DNA of 26,984 bases from Sporisorium sorghi (GCA_023212695.1 JALCCG010000281.1:1-26984); one strand, 5' to 3'; counted from the stretch's first letter, positions 9,891-20,424 are shown. Numbers and translations: made by a program. The notes: generated by a model not told the origin, from the letters alone.

Positions 9891-9914
9891 ATTGGACCAT
9901 TGGACCATTGGACC
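9891..9914. promoter_or_regulatory. Triple inverted-CCAAT tandem repeat (ATTGGACC x3)
   Basis: Three exact head-to-tail copies of the octamer ATTGGACC are present. Each holds an ATTGG, which is CCAAT on the other strand, the core site of the fungal CBC/Hap2-3-5 complex. The array sits in the intergenic region between the hydrolase (-) and PPWD1-like (+) genes, about 620 bases upstream of the former and 780 upstream of the latter. Binding is inferred from the core motif only. Confidence 0.45.
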
Positions 9915-10115
9915 AAGAACGCTCATGGGGACCAGGATGAGATTCGATGCCGAGGCTCAGGTGCTCCACCAGCCACCTGTGCTTCCAGCCTCTCCCCGCC
10001 TCCACCGGCATGTTGAAGAGGTACAGAAGCTGAGTATGCGGGAGCGACTTCACGTGGGCACGACAACGACATTGACGGCATGTTACTGCTTCTGCAAAGT
10101 GTATAAAGACATGCC

Positions 10116-10355
10116 ATGCCATCGACTCGGACAATGGCAGCACCTCTTTCAACGCATCTCACCCACCCTTCTACCCAAGATGGCTCCCACCGCTACTGCC
10201 ACCACCACCACCAAAGTGAGACTGTCGCCGACATCAAAGCATTCTCAGACCAAGCCATGGCAGAGAGCCTCGTGTCGAAGCAGATGCTGATCAGCTCGAT
10301 TCGTCAACCACGCAACAACACCACCACCCAAAAAAAAAAGTCGACGAAAAATTGA
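10116..10355 (+). CDS. Doubtful small ORF, 79 codons
   Basis: This reading frame from ATG 10116 ends KKKSTKN. Its second half (ADIKAFSDQAMAESLVSKQ) looks more protein-like than the His-rich first half. A TATA-like GTATAAAG at about 10101 is too close to this ATG, but suits a second ATG at 10181 with a strong context (CAAGATGGC), which opens a different frame running through a CAC/ACC repeat. A frame slip in that repeat or a small intron could link the two. I recognise no family. It may be non-coding. Confidence 0.2.
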   Translation: MPSTRTMAAPLSTHLTHPSTQDGSHRYCHHHHQSETVADIKAFSDQAMAESLVSKQMLISSIRQPRNNTTTQKKKSTKN

Positions 10356-10693
10356 GGTCGCAAAAATCAGCCACCTCAGAAACACCATCGTTGTCTTCGC
10401 CTAGTCACATTGATACGAGACGACGAAGATGAAGTCACCCTGTCCTGCAGTGAGAAAGATGCTGTTCGTCGCCAGTGAGATGGTTTCGAAGTCATACGTT
10501 GCAAGCATGCATGCAAGCAAGCAAGAGCCTGTGACGGAACGATCTAACAAATTGAAATATTCGCTTCTCCTTTCCTCGGAATTCGGAAGTGGAGGCGGAA
10601 CGAGGTTTGTTCTTCCAAGTGGTTCTCGACGATGCCATCCTCTTCTCTTCTCTCCTCCATCACATCCATACCCACGGTCGAGGATTTATCATC

Positions 10694-13159
10694 ATGTCCG
10701 CAGCAGGATCATCAAACGGAGCAGGTTCTGCAGCGTCGTCTCGCTCTTCCACGCCTGGACCTCGCTTGCCCGAGGAGGAGGACCTCACCAACCAAGCCCA
10801 ATCGACAACGAAAAGAACCACCCGAAGAAGGTCGCAATCTTTCGACACAACCGACTCAGAGTCCGACTCGGACACAGATGACGCTCCCGGTCCTCAACCT
10901 GCTCCCCCAGCCGGTAGTGGGGAAGAGAGCAGCGATGACGACGATGTGGGCCCGCCTCCACCGCCGCCAGCAGCGAACACGGAGGGACAAGCTCCTGCCT
11001 CTTCCTCCTCCTCCTCCTCCTCCTCCTCCTCCTCCTCCTCCTTGTCCGAGGGCCGCGACCGCATCTCTAAACGCCCACACCAACACCAAGACGATCCCAC
11101 TCAACCATCGCAAAAGAAGTATAGGCAAGTCAAACTCGCACACGAACACACCTACCTCTCCAACCTGCCCTCGGCCGAGCGCTACTTCAAATCCCTCATG
11201 CATCGAGACACGGTCAACTCGGTCACCGTTACGCCGCGCACCAACTTTGTCATCACCACCAGCGTCGACGGCTGGGTCAAGTTTTGGAAAAAGTCGTCGC
11301 TTGCACCCTCCGCCTCAACTCCCGCCACAGCATCCGCGGCCAACGGCGCAGCACCGTCCCTGTTCAGCGCATCGTCCGTGGTCGAGTTTGTCAAGCAGTA
11401 TCGCGCGCATCTCTCGCCCATCATCGCGTGGAGCTGCTCTGCCGACGGTGCATCGTACGCGACTCTGGATGCTGAGGCGAATGTCAAGGTGTTTGACGTG
11501 AACAACTTTGATCTGATCAACATGATCAAGGTGCCGTACAGGGCGAGGACGCTGGCGTGGGTGCATCGGCCGGGCAGCCCGCGCACGCTGCTGGCGATCA
11601 CGGACGAGACGTCGGCCGAGATTCGTATCTACGACGGTAGGAGCGCGCCCAGCCAGCTTTTCCAGTCGGATTCGATACCAAACACGTCGAGCGGCTCGTC
11701 GCATGAACCCATCTTGACGGCGTCCAAAGTGCACCGTGCGCCCGTGCACATTCTAGCCTTCAACGCTGTGCACAACACGGTCGTCTCGTGCGACGTGACT
11801 GGATTCGTCGAGTACTGGACGCCCGAGGAGCCGTTTGCTGCTCCATCGCCCAGCAAGATCCCCGGGATGTTTGAGCTCAAGTCAACGACGGATCTGTTCG
11901 AGTTCAAAAAGACCAAGACGGTGCCGACGTCGCTCACTTTCTCTCAAGATGGTGAGAAGCTTGCCATTTTCTCCGTCACCGACCGTCGCATTCGCGTGTT
12001 TGACTTTCGCACCGCCAAAGTGACGCGGCGCTACGACGAGAGCCTCGAGGCGCTCCAGGCTGTCCAGGCGCAGCCACCGCCGGATTCGGCTCCTACCAAC
12101 CACGACGCAGAGGCCGAGCAGGTGCAACCCGCGGTCAACTTCAAGCTCGACCAAATGGAATTCGGACGCCGCATCGCACTCGAACGCGAGCTCACCGCCT
12201 CGGCCGCCTCCGGCCCGCTCTCTGGCCTCGCCAACGCCTCGTCCGCCTCGCTCTCCAACGTCCTCTTTGACGAATCCGGCCACTTTGTCATCTACGCCTC
12301 GCTGCACGGTATCAAAGCCGTCAACCTCGTCACGGACACGTGCGTCCGCTTGCTCGGCAAGGACGAGAGCGTGCGCTTCGTGAATCTGGCGCTGTTTCAG
12401 GGCGCACCTGACAAGAAGGTGAGTTCGCTCGCGGCGGCTGCGTCCGAGAATCCATTGTTGGCTAAACAGGGGTTGGTGGATCCGACGCTGTTCGCGACTG
12501 CCTATGGGCGGGCGAGGTTTTACATGTTTACCAGGGTGGATCCGGATGCGGTTGGCGAGGCGGGTGGCGAGAGGGATGTGTTTAACGAGCGTCCCACGCG
12601 CGAGGAGCAGACCATCGCCTCCGCCATCAACGCGGCTCGCACTCGCCCCGCCGCCTCCACCGCAGCATCGTCAACCAACACCACTGCCACCCACACCAGC
12701 GCCACACTCCACACCACCCACGGCGACATCCAGCTCACCCTCTACACCACTCTCGTCCCGCGCACCTGCCGCAACTTCATCGGCCTAGCCAAAAAAGGCT
12801 ACTACGACAACGTGCTCTTCCACCGCATCATCAGAAAGTTCATGCTGCAAACCGGCGATCCGCTCGGCGACGGCACGGGAGGCGAAAGCCTCTGGGGCGG
12901 CAATTTCGACGACGAGTTCCACCCGAGCCTCAACCACGCCAAACCGTTCACGCTGAGCATGGCCAACGCCGGACCGAATACGAACGGGAGCCAGTTCTTC
13001 ATCACGACTGTGCCGACGCCCTGGCTGGATGGCAAACATACCGTGTTCGGCAGGGTCGAGGCGGGCATGGATGTGGTCAAGCGCATCGAGGAGGTCAAAG
13101 TGGATAGGAACGATAAGCCGAGGCAGGATGTTCGGATTATCAATGTCAGCTTGCGCTAG
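10694..13159 (+). CDS. WD40-repeat cyclophilin (PPWD1-like peptidyl-prolyl isomerase)
   Basis: The ORF encodes 821 residues from ATG 10694. The frame is open further upstream, to 10589, but those residues show no conservation and the 10694 start ([11 protein letters not shown]) is typical. The first 130 residues are acidic and low complexity, with a Ser run encoded by TCC repeats near 11000-11041. WD40-type repeats span about 150-560 ([23 protein letters not shown], then [18 protein letters not shown]). The C-terminal 154 residues (668-821) are a cyclophilin with the active-site set: [14 protein letters not shown] (Arg, Phe, Gln), SQFFIT, and [11 protein letters not shown] (Trp, His). In other eukaryotes this architecture belongs to PPWD1, a nuclear spliceosome-associated isomerase. 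No intron was detected. It converges with the gene at 13323-16859, with 163 bases between the stops. Confidence 0.93.
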   Translation: MSAAGSSNGAGSAASSRSSTPGPRLPEEEDLTNQAQSTTKRTTRRRSQSFDTTDSESDSDTDDAPGPQPAPPAGSGEESSDDDDVGPPPPPPAANTEGQAPASSSSSSSSSSSSSSLSEGRDRISKRPHQHQDDPTQPSQKKYRQVKLAHEHTYLSNLPSAERYFKSLMHRDTVNSVTVTPRTNFVITTSVDGWVKFWKKSSLAPSASTPATASAANGAAPSLFSASSVVEFVKQYRAHLSPIIAWSCSADGASYATLDAEANVKVFDVNNFDLINMIKVPYRARTLAWVHRPGSPRTLLAITDETSAEIRIYDGRSAPSQLFQSDSIPNTSSGSSHEPILTASKVHRAPVHILAFNAVHNTVVSCDVTGFVEYWTPEEPFAAPSPSKIPGMFELKSTTDLFEFKKTKTVPTSLTFSQDGEKLAIFSVTDRRIRVFDFRTAKVTRRYDESLEALQAVQAQPPPDSAPTNHDAEAEQVQPAVNFKLDQMEFGRRIALERELTASAASGPLSGLANASSASLSNVLFDESGHFVIYASLHGIKAVNLVTDTCVRLLGKDESVRFVNLALFQGAPDKKVSSLAAAASENPLLAKQGLVDPTLFATAYGRARFYMFTRVDPDAVGEAGGERDVFNERPTREEQTIASAINAARTRPAASTAASSTNTTATHTSATLHTTHGDIQLTLYTTLVPRTCRNFIGLAKKGYYDNVLFHRIIRKFMLQTGDPLGDGTGGESLWGGNFDDEFHPSLNHAKPFTLSMANAGPNTNGSQFFITTVPTPWLDGKHTVFGRVEAGMDVVKRIEEVKVDRNDKPRQDVRIINVSLR
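11000..11041 (+). repeat. (TCC)n microsatellite coding for poly-Ser
   Basis: This run of about 14 Ser codons, almost all TCC, lies in the disordered N-terminal part of the WD40-cyclophilin gene. Length polymorphism between strains is likely. The frame is kept on both sides. Confidence 0.9.
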
Positions 13160-13322
13160 GCAAGGGTGCACGTTCAAAAGCAGGATAAGTTCAGTGTGGC
13201 GGCTGCGATTGTGTCTGTGTGTCTATTGAGTATGGCAGGTATGCATGGACCTCTCGATGATCTCAAACTTAACGTTCCAAGCATGAATCTGCACCTTCTC
13301 GCGCCCGTCGCCGCGCCCCGCG

Positions 13323-14420
13323 TCACGACAACGTCTTAATACCAGCATCGAACGTGCCCAGAAACACGGCTCCGCCAAGCCCGATCCACATCGTACGTGG
13401 CAAAAACCCACTGAACAGCGTCTTGATCCCCTCGGTGCGTCCAATATGCAGCAGCGTCGGGATGATGTCCACGTTGACGCCGCGCGGCAGCATCGTCGTC
13501 GTCGTCGATGTCGGCGCAGAACCGCCCGCTGCGGCTGCGTGCTTGGTGTGCAGCATGATGCGCGTCTTGACGACGTCGAGCGGGGTTGTGAGTCCGGCTG
13601 CGATCGCGCCCGCGATGCTGCCCGCTACTCCGGCCTGCCACGTGGGCAGGTTGCGGACCAGCTCCTGATCCGACAGCGAGCGAGCGAGCGCTTCGCCGCG
13701 GTGCGCGTCGCTTGTGAGCATCTCGGCGCGCGATGCGGCTCTTGCGCGCGCCATCTCGAGCTTGAGCCGCTCGTACAGGGGGAACTGGATGCACGTAAAC
13801 GGAATCTCGCGCCCGACCGTGCTGCCGAAGCCTCGGTAGTAACCGCGCACCCCCGCCTCCTTGTACACCTTGACAAACGCCTGAAGCGTCGTGGTGCCCC
13901 GGCCGTACGTCATGGTCTGCTGTCGCGACTTGATCACCTCCGTAGGCACGCGGATGAGACAAGCCGCAACCTCGGCGATCGACGCCGCCGCCATGTGCAC
14001 GCCCGCAGGGCCCAAGCTGCCCTCGCCGCCAAACACGCCCGGCGCCCACCGCACCAGCGCCGGCTTCATGGATTCGTACGTCGTGAAGAACACCGCGGCA
14101 CCTGGTGCAGAGCCAACGGCGGTAGACGCAAGACCGCGGTAGACGCCCGTGAAGCCGCCGGCGGCCCAAAAGCCTTGTGCGGATTGCAGGCGCGTCTTGA
14201 TCGTGTCGATGGGGAAGAAGAGCAGGTCGACAGTGAGCCCGGACAGAGCGCCCGCCGCAAGCGCAGATGCAAACGGAGGCGCGCTCGTCGCTGCTGCTGC
14301 GCTCGCCTTCGCCTCGCCGTCTTCCAACACCGAAGGGATGCTCTGATGAGCCATGCGCGCTTGCGTCCGTGACAGACGCTCCATCGCCGAATCGGTCGAC
14401 GTTTTCGTCGTCGTCGTCAT
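13323..14420 (-). other. Alternative stand-alone SAM carrier reading (365 aa)
   Basis: ATG 14420 lies in frame inside the 1178-codon ORF and precedes the carrier by about 50 residues, giving the length normal for a Pet8/SAMC carrier. The residues just upstream (VFVSVENLPDVQTCSND) look like the end of a protein rather than a linker. Whether transcription starts locally is unknown. I list it as an alternative product, not a second gene. Confidence 0.45.
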
Positions 14421-16859
14421 GTCGTTCGAGCAAGTCTGAACGTCGGGCAAGTTCTCCACCGACACAAACACGGTCGAGGTCGAGCGGCGTAGCGTCGTTG
14501 CTTGCGGCGCCTTGAGCTGTGTTGTTCCCGTAGCAGGCAAAGGCGGCACGGGCGGTGCAGAGGCGTGATCGTTCCGGACCGAGTGCAGTGTGCGCAGGTC
14601 GGTATGTGACCTCCTTCCTTTGAGGCGTCTGAGCGTGTCTGCAGCGGCGCTGTGTGCAGCTGTGCCGTTGCGCGTTGCCGACCCCGAGCTGGAGTTTGCC
14701 AAAACTTCTGGCGCCTCCGAGATCGAAGGCGATGTCTTGGGAAGAATGGATGCGACTCTAGGATTCAGCGAGCCGAGCGAAGCGTTGGATCCTGTCCGGC
14801 GGCGGGAAGAGACAGAAGGGGGTGTCGGGTTAGCGGAGGCCAAGGCGTGCAGATTTTGTTGGCTGCTCGTCGACACGGATGGAGCAACGAGGCCGAGGCT
14901 CGACTTGGACGAGACGAGAGCAGGCGCTGGGCTGTACAGGCTGGTGACGCGTGGCCTGTCGACACTGCCGCTGCTGGGCGAGGCGAACGACGACGAAGAT
15001 GACCGAGCACGGCGAGCTGATCCGTTCGCAAAGTAGTCTTCGGATGTGGAGCTCAGCTTGGCCTGGTCGCTTTGCGCTTTTTCCGGTGGGAACAAGAGCG
15101 ATGGCGTCACGGACACGACGCTCGATGGACGCCGAGGCTTCGCCACGCCGAGCGAATAGCCCGTCCTCACGCTATCGGTAGGCGACGAGGGCTCGGACGC
15201 CTTGAGGTCCTTCCTCGCCACAGATGAAGCAAGAGACGATGAGCTGACGGTGCGACCATACTTTTGCCGAACTGTGCTAGAGACAGAGGCACCGTCGAGC
15301 GTTGGATTCTGCTGCTCGCCCGAGGCCGAGATGGAAACCACCGCCGATTGCGGAGCTGCGTAGCCACTCGAGACGCGCATCGTCAGAGCTGGCCGAGCAT
15401 TTTCTTCGAGTTGTTTGGTGGTCTCGACGTCGGCGGGCGCAAGATCGCGGAGATGCTCCCTCGCATTTGCCGCTGGGCGAGGCGGGTTGAGCTTGCCTTG
15501 GGCTTTTGCGACAGTGTGATCTGTGCGCGAAAGATCTGTGCGCGAAAGTGGCCGGAGCCTGCGTTGGTGATAGTCCGTCGCCAGTGAGCTCCTTGCATGC
15601 GTCTGAGCGCAAGTTTGAAGGTCGCTGAACAGCTCTGCATCGTAGATACGCCCAGAGTACCCCTTTGCGCGGGACACAACGTCGAGGAACTGCGAGGGAT
15701 CGAGACCGTCCAATGCTTCGGTCGGTCTGGCTGCTGAGGCTTTCATCCAAGCACTCGCGACTTGCTCGACGTTCTCGGCATACGGCTCGAGTGTGAGGAA
15801 CCGCGTCGCCTGGATCGCACGAAGAAGGCGAAGGTGGTAATCGAGATCTTGCATCGTTGCAACCAGAATCTGGTGCTCCTCGGCGTCGTCGGGTCCCCGT
15901 AGCGCTGGCATCCCGAGTGTGACTGTCTTCGCATCCGCTTGCACGCGGGCGGTCCATCTATGAAGGGCATCTTCTACCTCGATCCACAGCTCTGGCGCCT
16001 GCTGTTGAGCAGCATGCTCGCCGTTGCGGGAGGACGGGAGCATCCAAGCGCACTGCGAGTCGGCGAGATCTTGGATGACTGGCAAAAAGACCGCGTTCTT
16101 CTGGCAGGGATCGAATGCGGCCACACTGGGGCTCAAGAGGCCTTGCACCAGCAGCTGTGTTGCGCGCAATGGACCTTGCCAGATCTGCACGAGTCGCAGG
16201 CGGGGCATGGACGACGAGCTAGCCGCCTTGATCTGGGCAGCGATGCAACGCTCGTACAGCCGAAGCGCCTCCAGTATCCAGGCCAGGCTGCGCAGAGCAT
16301 CGCGGTAGACGAGCGTCACAGCTGGCGAAGTGCCGCGCGTGACGCCATCAGCATACAAATTGGCGAGCTGCTCGCATGCACTGGCCGAGCCCAGCACCGC
16401 CGCACGGTAGAGCAACAGGATCGCAAGAGGATACGAGTGATGTAGCAGAGCTGCGTTGGCCTCCCACTCGAGCTTGGAGACGTTGGTAGCGCTGAGCACG
16501 CGGTCGCGCAGGTTTTCGTGGCGCGTCCATCGTGCCTGGGCGTATCCGCGAAGACTAGACCGCTTGGTCGAGTGGCGCTTTGATGTTCTCGAGCCGCCAG
16601 ACGAGATTTGGCTTGGATGACCGTCGACAAACAGATGGGCTCGGTCTGCTTTGGACTTTGGCTCTGGTTGCTCTTCCCCTTGCCCAGCCTCGACGTCTTG
16701 GTCCGCGAGACCCAGCCCGCACTGAGTGCTCAGATCGCGAGCTTTGGCTGCCAGAATGGTCTCGTGGACTTGAAGGCTGACCGAGGACGAGGAGGAGCCG
16801 TTTCGCCTCAGTGTTGGTCTGTGATTGGCCTGGAACGGAGTGCGTTGCCGCAGGAACAT
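13323..16859 (-). CDS. Sel1-like/low-complexity protein fused to a mitochondrial SAM carrier
   Basis: A single 1178-codon ORF runs from ATG 16859 to a TGA at 13323. Residues 1-813 have a basic N-terminus, a helical Sel1/TPR-like stretch (about 126-205, LAILLLYRAAVLGSASACEQ) and a long Ser/Ala/Pro-rich disordered part. Residues 864-1176 form a complete six-helix mitochondrial carrier of the SLC25A26/Pet8 type, which imports S-adenosylmethionine into the matrix. Three carrier signatures are intact: PIDTIKTRLQ (883), PTEVIKSRQQ (972) and PLDVVKTRIM (1093). Carriers are usually about 270-350 residues, and an in-frame ATG at 14420 (MTTTTKTSTD) would give a normal 365-residue carrier. It may therefore be a true fusion, two overlapping transcripts in one frame, or a lost stop or missed intron. 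The carrier call is firm; the N-terminal function is unknown. Confidence 0.85.
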   Translation of the reverse strand: MFLRQRTPFQANHRPTLRRNGSSSSSVSLQVHETILAAKARDLSTQCGLGLADQDVEAGQGEEQPEPKSKADRAHLFVDGHPSQISSGGSRTSKRHSTKRSSLRGYAQARWTRHENLRDRVLSATNVSKLEWEANAALLHHSYPLAILLLYRAAVLGSASACEQLANLYADGVTRGTSPAVTLVYRDALRSLAWILEALRLYERCIAAQIKAASSSSMPRLRLVQIWQGPLRATQLLVQGLLSPSVAAFDPCQKNAVFLPVIQDLADSQCAWMLPSSRNGEHAAQQQAPELWIEVEDALHRWTARVQADAKTVTLGMPALRGPDDAEEHQILVATMQDLDYHLRLLRAIQATRFLTLEPYAENVEQVASAWMKASAARPTEALDGLDPSQFLDVVSRAKGYSGRIYDAELFSDLQTCAQTHARSSLATDYHQRRLRPLSRTDLSRTDHTVAKAQGKLNPPRPAANAREHLRDLAPADVETTKQLEENARPALTMRVSSGYAAPQSAVVSISASGEQQNPTLDGASVSSTVRQKYGRTVSSSSLASSVARKDLKASEPSSPTDSVRTGYSLGVAKPRRPSSVVSVTPSLLFPPEKAQSDQAKLSSTSEDYFANGSARRARSSSSSFASPSSGSVDRPRVTSLYSPAPALVSSKSSLGLVAPSVSTSSQQNLHALASANPTPPSVSSRRRTGSNASLGSLNPRVASILPKTSPSISEAPEVLANSSSGSATRNGTAAHSAAADTLRRLKGRRSHTDLRTLHSVRNDHASAPPVPPLPATGTTQLKAPQATTLRRSTSTVFVSVENLPDVQTCSNDMTTTTKTSTDSAMERLSRTQARMAHQSIPSVLEDGEAKASAAAATSAPPFASALAAGALSGLTVDLLFFPIDTIKTRLQSAQGFWAAGGFTGVYRGLASTAVGSAPGAAVFFTTYESMKPALVRWAPGVFGGEGSLGPAGVHMAAASIAEVAACLIRVPTEVIKSRQQTMTYGRGTTTLQAFVKVYKEAGVRGYYRGFGSTVGREIPFTCIQFPLYERLKLEMARARAASRAEMLTSDAHRGEALARSLSDQELVRNLPTWQAGVAGSIAGAIAAGLTTPLDVVKTRIMLHTKHAAAAGGSAPTSTTTTMLPRGVNVDIIPTLLHIGRTEGIKTLFSGFLPRTMWIGLGGAVFLGTFDAGIKTLS
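15518..15547. repeat. 15-bp in-frame tandem duplication
   Basis: GATCTGTGCGCGAAA is repeated exactly twice, at 15518-15532 and 15533-15547, inside the disordered part of the fused ORF. It adds five residues (SRTDL/SRTDH repeat) without changing frame. It fits a recent slippage event in an unconstrained linker. Confidence 0.9.
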
Positions 16860-17281
16860 GGTGCCGTCTAGACCTTGTTGCTAGCAGAGTAGATCGAGGG
16901 AGCCGTGGGGTGCGGGTTGCCAGACCATGTGCCGTTCCAAGGCGTCCAGTGTAGATGTGACTTACTGTATGGTGTAGTCGAGGAGGTGATGGTGATGATG
17001 GTGATGATGATGACCGAGACGCGTAGGAAAAAGCTTCCGAAGAAATGGACGCGAAAAAGACCGAGAAAGGCCGTTGTTGCGTCTGTGCGTCTGTCCGTGC
17101 GATCTTGGCATGGCACGCGACCTTGGCATGACCGATATTGCCGGTTGTCGATGCTGATGCTGTGGGATACGATTGATTCTACGTTCACATGCAGCAGCGG
17201 GGGACGTCGCTCAAGTGTGAATGGCAAGCGGCATCGGTATTGTACAGCAGTCGACAAACGATTCTAGAACAGCAGCAGCAA
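16860..17281. other. Spacer upstream of the carrier fusion, downstream of alpha-actinin
   Basis: About 420 bases contain no credible gene. It should hold the promoter of the 13323-16859 gene and the 3' end of alpha-actinin, both on the minus strand. The visible structure is an imperfect GATGGT/GAT trinucleotide run near 16986-17012. There is also a TGGCATG-containing direct repeat near 17106-17131. Confidence 0.6.
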
Positions 17282-19283
17282 CTAGGCCTGCGCCACGCCA
17301 AACAGGCCGGTCAGGTAGCCTTCATAGTCATACACGGCATCCTCGACGCCTTCGACGCGCACCTGAGGCATGGCAGCTTTGAGATAGTCGATGGAGCCCT
17401 GGGGCAGAAGCGCCAGACGCAGATCGAGCTCGGTGACGTAGGGCTTGTCGCCAGCCAGGCCCTGGAACGCCTCGAGCAGTTGATCGGGCGAGGTGGTGTC
17501 TTCGGTGATCTCGCGTAAGAAGGTAAGGAAGGCATCGTACGAGACGGCGCCAAACGTCTCGCACAGCTGCAGGTGGATCTGCTCGATGTCGTCCTCCGTG
17601 TAGATGATGCCCAAGCTAGCCAGAGCAGCGCCGAGCTCGGGAACGGTGAGCGTGTTGGAAGCGTCCTTATCGAAATAGCGGAAGGTGGACTCGAACTCTT
17701 CGAGCTGCGCTGGTGTGAGGTTGGTGTGCTGTCGCGACACGATCTGATTCTCGATAAAAGCCAGCTTCTTGGAGACGCTTGCTCGCACCAGCTCCCACTC
17801 AAAGGCGAGATCGCTAAGCGTAAAGATCGTGTGGTCGTTCTCCTCCACCTTGGCATCGGTGCATTCCTGTTCGAGCGACGAGATGAGTGTCAGTCGTTGC
17901 TTGATGGGATCGAGCTGTGCCAGCAGATGCTTGACCACTTCGAGCTGTGCCTCCAAGTCGCCCTCGAGCGTGGCGATGCCGCCTGCCACCTCGCGCAGCT
18001 GTCTTTCAAACTCGTTGGCCGCTTCGGCAAATTTGATCCGCAAGCTTTCTTTTGCGTTGCGGATCTCGGCATTGATGGATCGACTGCGGCGCGCTTCTGC
18101 CAGCGCAAGCGTTGCCCACGCAGCGTCGAGGTCGGCCTGCCTGAGGCCTTGCTGTGGGAGCCATTCGGGGAGATGGTATGTCTTGAGCTTGGTCTGAATG
18201 TTGCCGAGGAGCGCGGCCAAGTCGGTCCTTTCGCGAACAAGCTCGCGCTTGACGCCGATCTTGTACTCGTTGAAGTGGGTCAGCTGTGCTCTGGCGTCGA
18301 CATACGTGCCTGCGAACGTGGCTGCCGCCCATGCACTCTGAAGACCTGACATGGTATCGACGAGCTGACGCGCTCTTCGTTCGTAGTCCTGCTGCATCAC
18401 CCATGCGCCTTGCATGACATCGGCAAAAGTGGCGACGCGACGGCTGACCACTTCTGCCTGCTCCATCGAGCTGAAGGCATGGAAGTACTGGGCGACATAG
18501 GTCATGACACTGCGTTCGTCTGGTTTGGGTCGATCGCATAGATCCTCGACATCGAGCAGCTGAGGAATGCCGAGATGCTCTTCGGCCACCTGGAAAGCGG
18601 TTCGAGTGCAGGCGTGTGGGTCGTTCTTGGGCAAGGCATCGTAGTTGAGCAGGTCGGGGCGGTGACGGTGGATCAAGGCGCAGAGTGCAAGACCATCCTT
18701 GAAGGAGGTGGTAAAGTTGGTCACGTCGACCTCTTGATACGGAGCCGTCTTTCTTTGGCACCATAGGAGCAGACCTTCTTTGGCAGTGACTCCTTCCTCG
18801 CTGATATCGGCGATGGTGAAACGCAGAATGAGGGTCCAAATCATGCCGAGGATGAGCTTGAGGTTGCCGTCGACAATGTCTTCTGCGCCTACGTTTGTGA
18901 GGACGACGCCTCGACTCTTGATGAATTCGAGCGCCAAGTTGACGTTTTCGGCCTTTTGGACACGCATGCGTGGATTCATGTAGAAGCGACCGAGCGTGGT
19001 GTCGCCCATGATCTCCATGAGCTGGACCAATTTGACTCCATCTGAGAGATCAGTTGCAAGTGATCGCATGGGCGCGATTTGTCTCGATTCGAGTTTGGTG
19101 TTGAGCCTGCGCAGTCATAAAAAGGAAGCAAAAGTCAGTCAGCCGTGTCGGAGTGGAGCGAACAAATCGATCGAATTGAGGCAAAGGAACGCACCATTTT
19201 GTGAATGTCTTTGCCTGCACTTGCTCCCAGCCTCGATCCTGGTCGGGCAGTCCGACGAGGACGGAAGATCGCTTGTAAGCCAT
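17282..19283 (-). CDS. Alpha-actinin (Ain1-type actin cross-linker), two exons
   Basis: The spliced product is 637 residues: exon 1 is 19283-19195, an 88-nt intron covers 19194-19107, and exon 2 is 19106-17282. The junction rebuilds the calponin-homology sequence FTKW-LNTKLESR. CH1 covers about 12-120 (DRGWEQVQAKTFTKW, DGVKLVQLMEIMGD) and CH2 about 135-240 (GLLLWCQRKTAPY, FKDGLALCALIHRHRPDLL). A helical spectrin-repeat rod of two repeats follows (about 250-490). The C-terminal calmodulin-like part has one well-formed EF loop (DKDASNTLTVPE, about 508-519) and degenerate ones. Length and short rod match fungal Ain1, which bundles F-actin at the cytokinetic ring. ATG 19283 (MAYKRSS) is the start; without splicing the N-terminal half of CH1 would be lost. 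Cofilin lies 3.6 kb away. Confidence 0.94.
19107..19194 (-). other. Intron of the alpha-actinin gene
   Basis: The donor GTGCGT begins at 19194 and the acceptor GCGCAG ends at 19107, giving 88 nt. A branch-like CTGAC sits about 30 nt before the acceptor. Removal joins AAATG to GCTC and yields KW-LNTKL, the conserved actin-binding segment, in phase 2. Confidence 0.9.
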
Positions 19284-20386
19284 CGGTGGCACTGTGGTGC
19301 GCCGCGCGCCTATATCGAGTGCTGCTGTGTGCTGTGACGGTCAAAGTGGAGCTGCTGTGGATTTTTTACGAGCGCTTCGGGATGTCCGGCACCTCGAGTT
19401 GCCTCTTTCAGAGGTCGTGTGTAGGCAAATTTGGATGTGACAGTGTAGACCGTGTGAAAGTGTGACAGTGTGATGGTGTGCAAGATGGTGGCTGAGAATC
19501 TTCTTCGGATCAAGTCCCGTGAGTCGACGGCTGAAATCACAAATCGAGGACAGACCAACATCTCCACTTTTCGTCAACCTCGAACCGCTTCACAGCTGTG
19601 TTACTTTTTTGTTGCCGTCTGCTGCTGTGCTAAATAAAAAAAATAAAAAAATAAAAAAAGGGTTCAATTTCGCACAGCCTGCCAGCAGAGTGTGTTTGTT
19701 GACTCTGTGCTGCTGCTACAGCACGCGTGAAGTGAGACAAGGCTCAGAGACCAACACCTGACCGTGTTCACAGAGGGCGTGGAGCTTTTTTTCGAATGTG
19801 TTAGATTGATCACCTGCCTGTACCAACTCTGTGACTCGGGTGAGCAGCCTACGACGAAGCTGTGGTGAAGGAAAGCGGGCTCAGAGTATGAGAGACAAAT
19901 CATCGGCATCGGAAGCGACGACTGCGTTGCGTCGGAAGCGCCGAACCGATGAGTTGGCGGCAATGAGTGAGCGAGAGAGAGAAGCTTCCTCACCTGCGCC
20001 TCAGCTTTCAAAGACTGGCGGCAAGCTTCAGAGTGTAACCCCACCCTCTCGCGGCATGGTGATTTCGGCTCTGCTCCGAAGCACCTGTTCTCTCACGCTT
20101 TCGGATGCTCCCATCACTGCACACACTGTAAGTTTCTGTATGCCAAGAGAAGGAAAAGGCGTTTGATAGGCTCAGAGTGCGCCGTCAGTCAGCCAGCCAC
20201 AGCGATTCGGAATTGGAAACGCAGACGCAGACGCGTGCCAACTCGCAGGTCGCAGCGTTCTGTCTCTCTGTCTCAGTCTTTTCTCGCTCGCTCGCTTGCT
20301 CGCCTGCGCTGGTCGGAGTTTGCCAAATACAACCATCGTCTCGCACTGTCAAGACGACAGCGATTCCATCGACGAACGACGAAATT

Positions 20387-20424
<38 letters not shown>

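Larger units (their letters stand above)
9271..10693. other. Divergent intergenic region (hydrolase / PPWD1-like gene)
   Basis: About 1.4 kb lies between the minus-strand hydrolase and the plus-strand WD40-cyclophilin gene. It must contain both promoters. Visible elements are the triple ATTGGACC repeat at 9891-9914, a TATA-like GTATAAAG near 10101, and one small doubtful ORF at 10116-10355. A/C-rich runs are seen around 10310-10350. No tRNA or other RNA gene was recognised. Confidence 0.5.

Noticed and set aside
13446..14372. 308-codon plus-strand ORF opposite the carrier
   Set aside because: It is an Arg-rich shadow of the mitochondrial carrier coding sequence.
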